Positions 59,081-64,000 of a stretch of DNA of 64,000 nucleotides are shown here, piece after piece. The DNA comes from Heloderma charlesbogerti. Taxonomy: Eukaryota; Chordata; Lepidosauria; Squamata; Helodermatidae. Position 1 is the stretch's first letter. Each line of letters starts with the position of its first letter. The position numbers and the translations under genes were made by a program. The stretch is taken from NCBI GenBank assembly GCA_026122225.1, contig JANEZZ010001632.1, positions 62,001 through 126,000 on the forward strand, given 5' to 3'. The notes under the pieces were generated by a model. It was given only the letters and a program-made list of their open reading frames with translations, had not been told where the DNA came from and did not search any database.

Positions 59081-59310
59081 AAGAGGCAGTGCAGTGTAGT
59101 GGATAGAGGGATGGACTGGGACTTGGGAGATGTGGGTTCTAGTCCCTATTCGGCCATGAAGCTCACTGGGTGACTTTGCGCCAGTCACTGACTCTCACCC
59201 TAACCTACTTCACAGGGTTGTTGTGAGGATAAAATGGTGAGGAGAAGGAGGACCTTGTAAGTGAACTTGGGTTCTTTGGAGGAAAAAAAAAAGCAGGATA
59301 TAAATGTAAT
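59081..59310 (+). mobile_element. tRNA-derived CORE/MIR-like SINE
   Basis: gcagtgtagtggatagaggg (A box), tgggttctagtccctattc (B box), cactgggtgactttgcgcc, acagggttgttgtgaggata, aacttgggttctttggagg, aggatataaatg. Confidence 0.88.
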
Positions 59311-59840
59311 GACAGAGAAATGGATGGATGTAGCATGAAGGTTATGCTAATAGCTGGATCTTGCTGGAGCTTTGCTGGAATTCTCTTTGATTTGTTAATC
59401 AAAATATACAAGTAAGATCTGCAACATGATGTTCCAGGGTGCCACCCAGCCATGCCCTTTTCCAGGATACTGCATTCCATTTCACTTCCCTGGTTTCCCA
59501 TTTCCCCGCCAACAGACACTCAGTGTTCTTTGGCCACTAGCATGCCCCTCATGGGCTATTTTTTCGGGGAGGGGATTTTGTAAAGATTGCTGATACTTTC
59601 CGTGTGTGTGTGTGTTTGGTGCCATTTTGGCTACATAAAGATTCACTCATACTCTGAAAATGAGTTTGCTATTAATATATAGGGTAACTAAATGTATTAG
59701 TGCATACTAGACTCTGAATAAATAGGTATTGGGGATGCAAATCGCCTGATCTCACCCTTCTGTTGTGTCATTGTGCAGTCACATGGTTTTGCATATAGTC
59801 TAATCCTCTCTCTTTAGTAATGTAACTTCGGGAATACATC
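59311..59840. other. Intronic sequence
   Basis: Short GT run at 59601-59614; nothing else. Confidence 0.35.
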
Positions 59841-60302
59841 CAAGCCCTATGACATTGGAGGGAGCAATTCTGTCAGGATAGGCGACCACCTCTGAACTCT
59901 GAGGTGACTGTCTGCCCAATGCAGGGCGGGCAGAGCGTGGAGGGGATCCTCTCCTCTGCACTCTGGCTGTCCTGCATTTGTGGCTAGATGGCCGAATTCA
60001 GCTGTGTAGCTGCAGGACTTCGGAGCGGTGGTTGGGGGAGGCTGGATGACACATAGGAAGCATCATACCAGCACTTCCACACTCCCCGCCCCTGGGAATC
60101 CCCCTTTTTGCCCCACTCCATGCTGCTAATCCGAGTGCGGAGCCCGGGGACGATCCACGCCGCCTATGAGGTAGCAGGGGAGGGGGCAGGGAGGTGGTTT
60201 TCCGGGAACCGACCTCGGAGTATGGGTCCCTAGGTCAGTTCCTGGAAACCAAACAATCCTATGGCTGTCTATCCAGTGTCTAGTGGCCATAGGACTGTGC
60301 CC
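59841..60302. mobile_element. Non-autonomous DNA element, type C, copy 2
   Basis: Right end tagtggccataggactgtgc then cc, followed by TTAA (60303-60306). The left end ccctatgacattggaggg is eroded. Interior matches copy 1: gaggggatcctctcctctgc, cctgcatttgtggct, ctgtctatccagtgtctag. Confidence 0.65.
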
Positions 60303-60306
60303 TTAA

Positions 60307-61088
60307 TCATTATTTTTGGCTACTCATGGCTGCTTTAACTGCCAAGAGATACTGTCTCTAATGTTGGAAATTGTCCTTTTACCTGAGAATTGACTAGTGG
60401 ATAGACAATCTGCTAGATCAGACTACAAAGTACAGTTTTCAATAGATGGAGAGACCAGAACACTTTGAAGAAATCTGTCTTGACTTTCCCAAACACTATG
60501 AGATTAAAACAGTCACATCACACACAGTGTGTCCATGTGTGGACATACATTGTGCCTAAATTGAGTAGAAGAGCCCTCTCCCTTTGCAGGAAAATAGGTG
60601 GGTGGGATTAAGAATCATTGTCTGGTACCCACTAAACTCCCAACGTTGGCAGGATCGAAGAGTTGTGCATGTAAGCTGCACTCACGCTACCAGGAAATGC
60701 AGTGTCCAGGCGCAAGTCCCCAGTCAGTTGGGGCAGGGATTTTGAGAGCCTTGATGGAAGTAAGTGCCTACAGTCTAATTTGAGCCAAAACAGATCTGAC
60801 AGTGGCCACAGGTAAAGCAGTTGCCCATGTATCGTTCCACACTCACTGTTTCCATGTATAGACATACTTAACACATGCAATTTGCTTGTAGAGTTAGCAT
60901 GCCAGTGGCACAGTTGCCTAGGCTACCAGTTGCTAATGTGCTCGCTTAATATGCAAATGAGCTGTCTGAAAGGGAAGTACATTTATACACGATGGGCTAA
61001 AGCAGGCACAGGGAACCGCTAACGTAGAATGGTATGATAGGAAAGCGCATGCAATTTGCACTGGACACACCAGATGGGAATGTATCAT
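60307..61088. other. Intronic sequence
   Basis: Nothing recognised. Confidence 0.35.
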
Positions 61089-63180
61089 TGTTTGTTTGTT
61101 TGTTTATTTACAATATTTATATAATGCTCCACATCAGAAGATTTCGGAGTGGTGAACAACACAGTAAAAGAATAAAACAGCAGGTTAAGAAAGTTAAAAC
61201 ATTTTTTAAAAGACAAACACCAATAAAGTGGAATTTAACAAACCAAAGTTGGTCATGCAAGGAAGGCCTCTTGAAAGAACAACGTCTTCAGGAGGCACCA
61301 GAACGAACACAAGGCTGGTGCCTGCCTGACCTCGAAAGGCAGGGAATTCCACAGGAAGGGAGCCACCACACTGAAGGCTCTTTTCCTGGTGGACTCCAAC
61401 CGGGCCATAGGTCCATGTGGAACCACCAGGAACATGCCCTCTGATGACCTCAATGACTGGGCAGGTTGGTAAAGAAGGAGGCGCTCTCTCAGGTATCCTG
61501 GTCCCACGTTGTTTAGGGCTTTGTACACAAGTACTGATACCTTAAACCTGGCCCAGTAGCGAATAGGCAGCCAGTGCAGTTCCCTCAGCAGAGGATGCTG
61601 AAAAGGGGCAGCTTGTGACAACAGCCGAGCTGCTGCATTCTGCACTAGCTCCAGCTTCTGGACCAGCCTTAAGGGCAGCCCCACATAACGCGCATTGCAG
61701 TAATCCAGTCTTGAGGTTACTAATGCCTGTACCACTGTGGTCAAGCTATCCCTGTCCAGGAGAGGCTGCAGCTGGTGAACCAGCCAAAGCTGGTAAAAGG
61801 CACTCTGAGCTGCCATGACCACTTGGGCCTCCAGCAACAATGATGGATCTAGGAGTACCCTCAGACTACGGACCTGATCTTTCAGAGGGAGTGCAACCCC
61901 ATCCAAAACAGGCAATGATCCTGTCTCCCAGACCCGGGAACCACTCACCCACAGGGCTTCTGTCTTGCCAGGATTCAGCTTCAGCTTATTGGCCCTCATC
62001 CAGCCCATTACTGAGTCTAGGCACTGATTCAGGACTTGCACAGCCTCTCCTGATTCAGATGTCACAGGGAGATAGAGCTGCATGTCATCAGCATACTGAT
62101 GGCATTTAGTTCCAAATCCCCTAACGACCACTCCCAGCGGCTTCATATAGATGTTAAACAACATTGGAGACAAGATGGTACCCTGCGGCACCCCATAGCT
62201 CAATTACCAAGGGGCTGAGGTGTAGTCACCCAATGTTACTCTCTGAAATCGGCCCCGTAGGTAGGACTGGAACCACTGTAACACAGTGCCTCCAATACCC
62301 ATCCCACAGAGTCAATCCAGGAGGATACCATGGTCGATGGTATCAAAAGCCGATGAGAGATCGAGCAGAATTAACAGGGTTGCATTCCCCCTGTCCCTCT
62401 CTCGATAAAGGCCATTAATCAGGGAGACCAAGTCTGATTCAGTCCTGTAACCAAGATGAAACCCAGATTGAAATGGGTCTAGATAATCAGTATCTCCAAG
62501 AGTGCCTGCAGTTGGTCCGCCATGACCCTCTCAAGTATCTTCCCTAGAAAAGGGGTATTTGCGACTGGGTGGTAGTTGTCTAATACCCTTGGGTCCAGAG
62601 TGGGCTTCTTCAGGAGTGGACACACTACTGCCTCCTTAAGGACAGCAGGGACCACCCCTTCCCATAGGGAAGCATTTATCACTCCCTGGACCCACCATGA
62701 GTCATACCCCCTCATCTAGCTTTTATTAGCCAGGAGTGACAGGGATCAAGAGGGCATGTGGTTGGTCGCATTATTGCAAGCATCTTGTCCACATCATCAG
62801 ACCATAACAAATGGAACTGATCCCACAAAATCGGGCAGATGATGGTATCAGACACCTCGACTGGTACTGCACTAACAACAGCATCAGGTTCACTGTGGAG
62901 GCGAGCGATTTTGTCCTCCAAGTGTGATGCAAAAAGGTCACAGTGGGTCCTCGACGGGGCCAGGGCCCCATTTACTGGGGAAGATGTTAACAACTGCCGG
63001 ACCACCTGGAAGAGCTCCGCTGGACGGGTACTTGAGGATGCAATGGAGGCAGCAAAATAAACTTTCTTTGCTCCCTGCACTGCTACATAGTAGGCATGAT
63101 TATGCACTCTATAGTTGGCATAAGAGGTAGATGGGCAACTAGAAGCCTCACTCTTGGAAGAAGGATCCCAGTTTTGCCAC
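61089..63180 (-). mobile_element. L2-type LINE, longest copy in the window
   Basis: About 2.1 kb. Minus-strand frames: AVSAVPVEVSD-like pre-RT region (62712-63107); VVCPLLKKPTLDPRVLDNYH and ILERVMADQLQALLE (62479-62715); GVPQGTILSPMLFNIYMKPL and CHQYADDMQLYLPVTSESGE with catalytic YADD; MRANKLKLNPGKTEALWVSG; TSRLDYCNARYVGLPLRLVQ; KRAFSVVAPFLWNSLPFEVR (61253-62203, 316 codons open). Stops or shifts near 62204-62478 and 62712 break the frame. The 3' end is at the plus-strand left with TTTG repeats. The endonuclease is not evident, so it is 5' truncated. Confidence 0.85.
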
Positions 63181-63214
63181 TCCCATAATCAAGTATCTGC
63201 AACAAATCCATCTA

Positions 63215-63331
63215 GAGCAGCCTTCCCCAACCTGCTGCCCTCCGGATGTGTTGGATTGCAATCCATACTTGGCCACGTTGCCTGGGAATTATGGGAACTG
63301 CAGTCCATCACACCTGGAGGGTAGGTATGTA
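63215..63331. mobile_element. Hairpin element (ctccagatgt family)
   Basis: agcagccttccccaacctgc, tgccctccggatgtgttgga, then right arm gggaactgcagtccatcaca, cctggaggg. Confidence 0.65.
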
Positions 63332-63609
63332 TGAAAATTTCACTTCTGCTTGCAAAACATGCAAGCATGCCCCATCTGAAGCCCCAAATGCAAGCACAAA
63401 TGTGAGAATGTGTCCAATGAAAATATTAGGAAATTGTCAGACATGTGCTTGCAGTTGCCTTGTTCCTGATTCCAAGTTCAATTTGCACACATTTCCTAAT
63501 TCGGGCAAATTTCCTCAGTAGGAAAATAAGCCCTGCTTTAGTCTATGGAGGAAAAATGTGCAAATTAGGAAATGCAAATTTTGGGAGATTCGTGCACATT
63601 TTGGGAGCA
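63332..63609. other. Intronic sequence
   Basis: Nothing recognised. Confidence 0.3.
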
Positions 63610-63860
63610 CAATAAAAACAGCAACACCAGCAAACATATCATGGGAAGGCCAGAGTAAAATAGTATGTTTTCAGGGCCTTCTTAAAAGCCTGCAATGATG
63701 GGGCCTGGCTGTCCCCTGTTGGCAACTTATTCCAGAAGTGTGGGGCCACTGTGGAAAAGGCCCTTGTGTGGATGCCCACCTGACTGCTCTCTCAGGTGGG
63801 CAGATGAGAAGGCCTCTCTTGCTAATCTTAAAGTGCGGTCAGGCTGACATGGGTGAAGGT
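63610..63860 (-). mobile_element. L2-type LINE 3' region fragment
   Basis: Plus strand: cagggccttcttaaaagcct, gcaatgatggggcctggctg, gcaacttattccagaagtgt, ggggccactgtggaaaaggc, complement of the AFSTVAPHFWNKLP-type motif. Confidence 0.7.
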
Positions 63861-64000
63861 AGTAATGATTAGAGACCTTGGAGCAAGTTGCCCACTCTCA
63901 ATCCAACATTTTTTGCAGAGTTGTTTTGAAGGTAAAAGGAAATAATTGCCTGTATGCCACCCTGAGCTCCTTGGACAACAAGCAGGATAACAGATGTGAT
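63861..64000 (+). mobile_element. SINE/MIR-like fragment running off the window
   Basis: gttgcccactctcaatccaa, cagagttgttttgaaggtaa, tgccaccctgagctccttgg. It matches the core and tail of the tRNA-derived SINE; its head is missing. Confidence 0.5.

Overview
The window is vertebrate nuclear DNA, almost certainly from a squamate reptile (lizard or snake). The reasons are the repeat mix: RTE-BovB LINEs, many L2-type LINE fragments, CR1 LINEs, tRNA-derived CORE/MIR-like SINEs, 5S rRNA-derived SINEs, Tc1/mariner transposons and many short hairpin DNA elements. There are no bacterial or viral gene arrays. Family names come from reading protein and DNA motifs, not from a database search.

Host gene. 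Three short plus-strand exons (4995-5106, 24777-24814, 51491-51529) splice in frame. Together they encode one complete C1-type zinc finger with the spacing H-X12-C-X2-C-X10-C-X2-C-X4-H-X2-C-X7-C and the C-terminal EAKVVTPC segment. This is the N-terminal C1 domain of a tensin, the focal-adhesion adaptor family. As far as I recall the paralogues it differs from tensin-1 and tensin-2, so TNS3 is favoured by elimination. A 20-base microexon candidate (56486-56505) has strong splice signals. The rest of the window is intron; no promoter, first exon, poly(A) site or second host gene was recognised.

Layout. 1-14 kb: isolated hairpin elements, SINEs, CR1 3' ends, a hAT-like element split by a solo LTR, and exon 1. 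14-19 kb: an RTE fragment, an L2, and two unrelated Tc1/mariner elements, the second nearly complete with long inverted repeats. 19-34 kb: mostly unique intron, exon 2, hairpin elements with TTAA/TTAG flanks, and a large palindrome with a hairpin element inserted in its loop. 34.47-38.71 kb: a BovB LINE bounded by an 11-bp target-site duplication and carrying three younger insertions. 38.7-51.5 kb: unique sequence plus a CR1 LINE split by an L2. 51.5-57 kb: exon 3, a young BovB copy with an intact reverse transcriptase frame and target-site duplication, a 5S-SINE and the microexon candidate. 57-64 kb: SINEs, two copies of a roughly 400-bp non-autonomous DNA element, and the longest L2 (about 2 kb).

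The host exons act together as one protein module. Everything else is selfish DNA, whose nesting gives a relative insertion order. No new gene system was found. The most notable signals are the group of elements sharing near-identical termini and TTAR flanks, the IR/DR Tc1 element with only three stops in its transposase, and the BovB nest.
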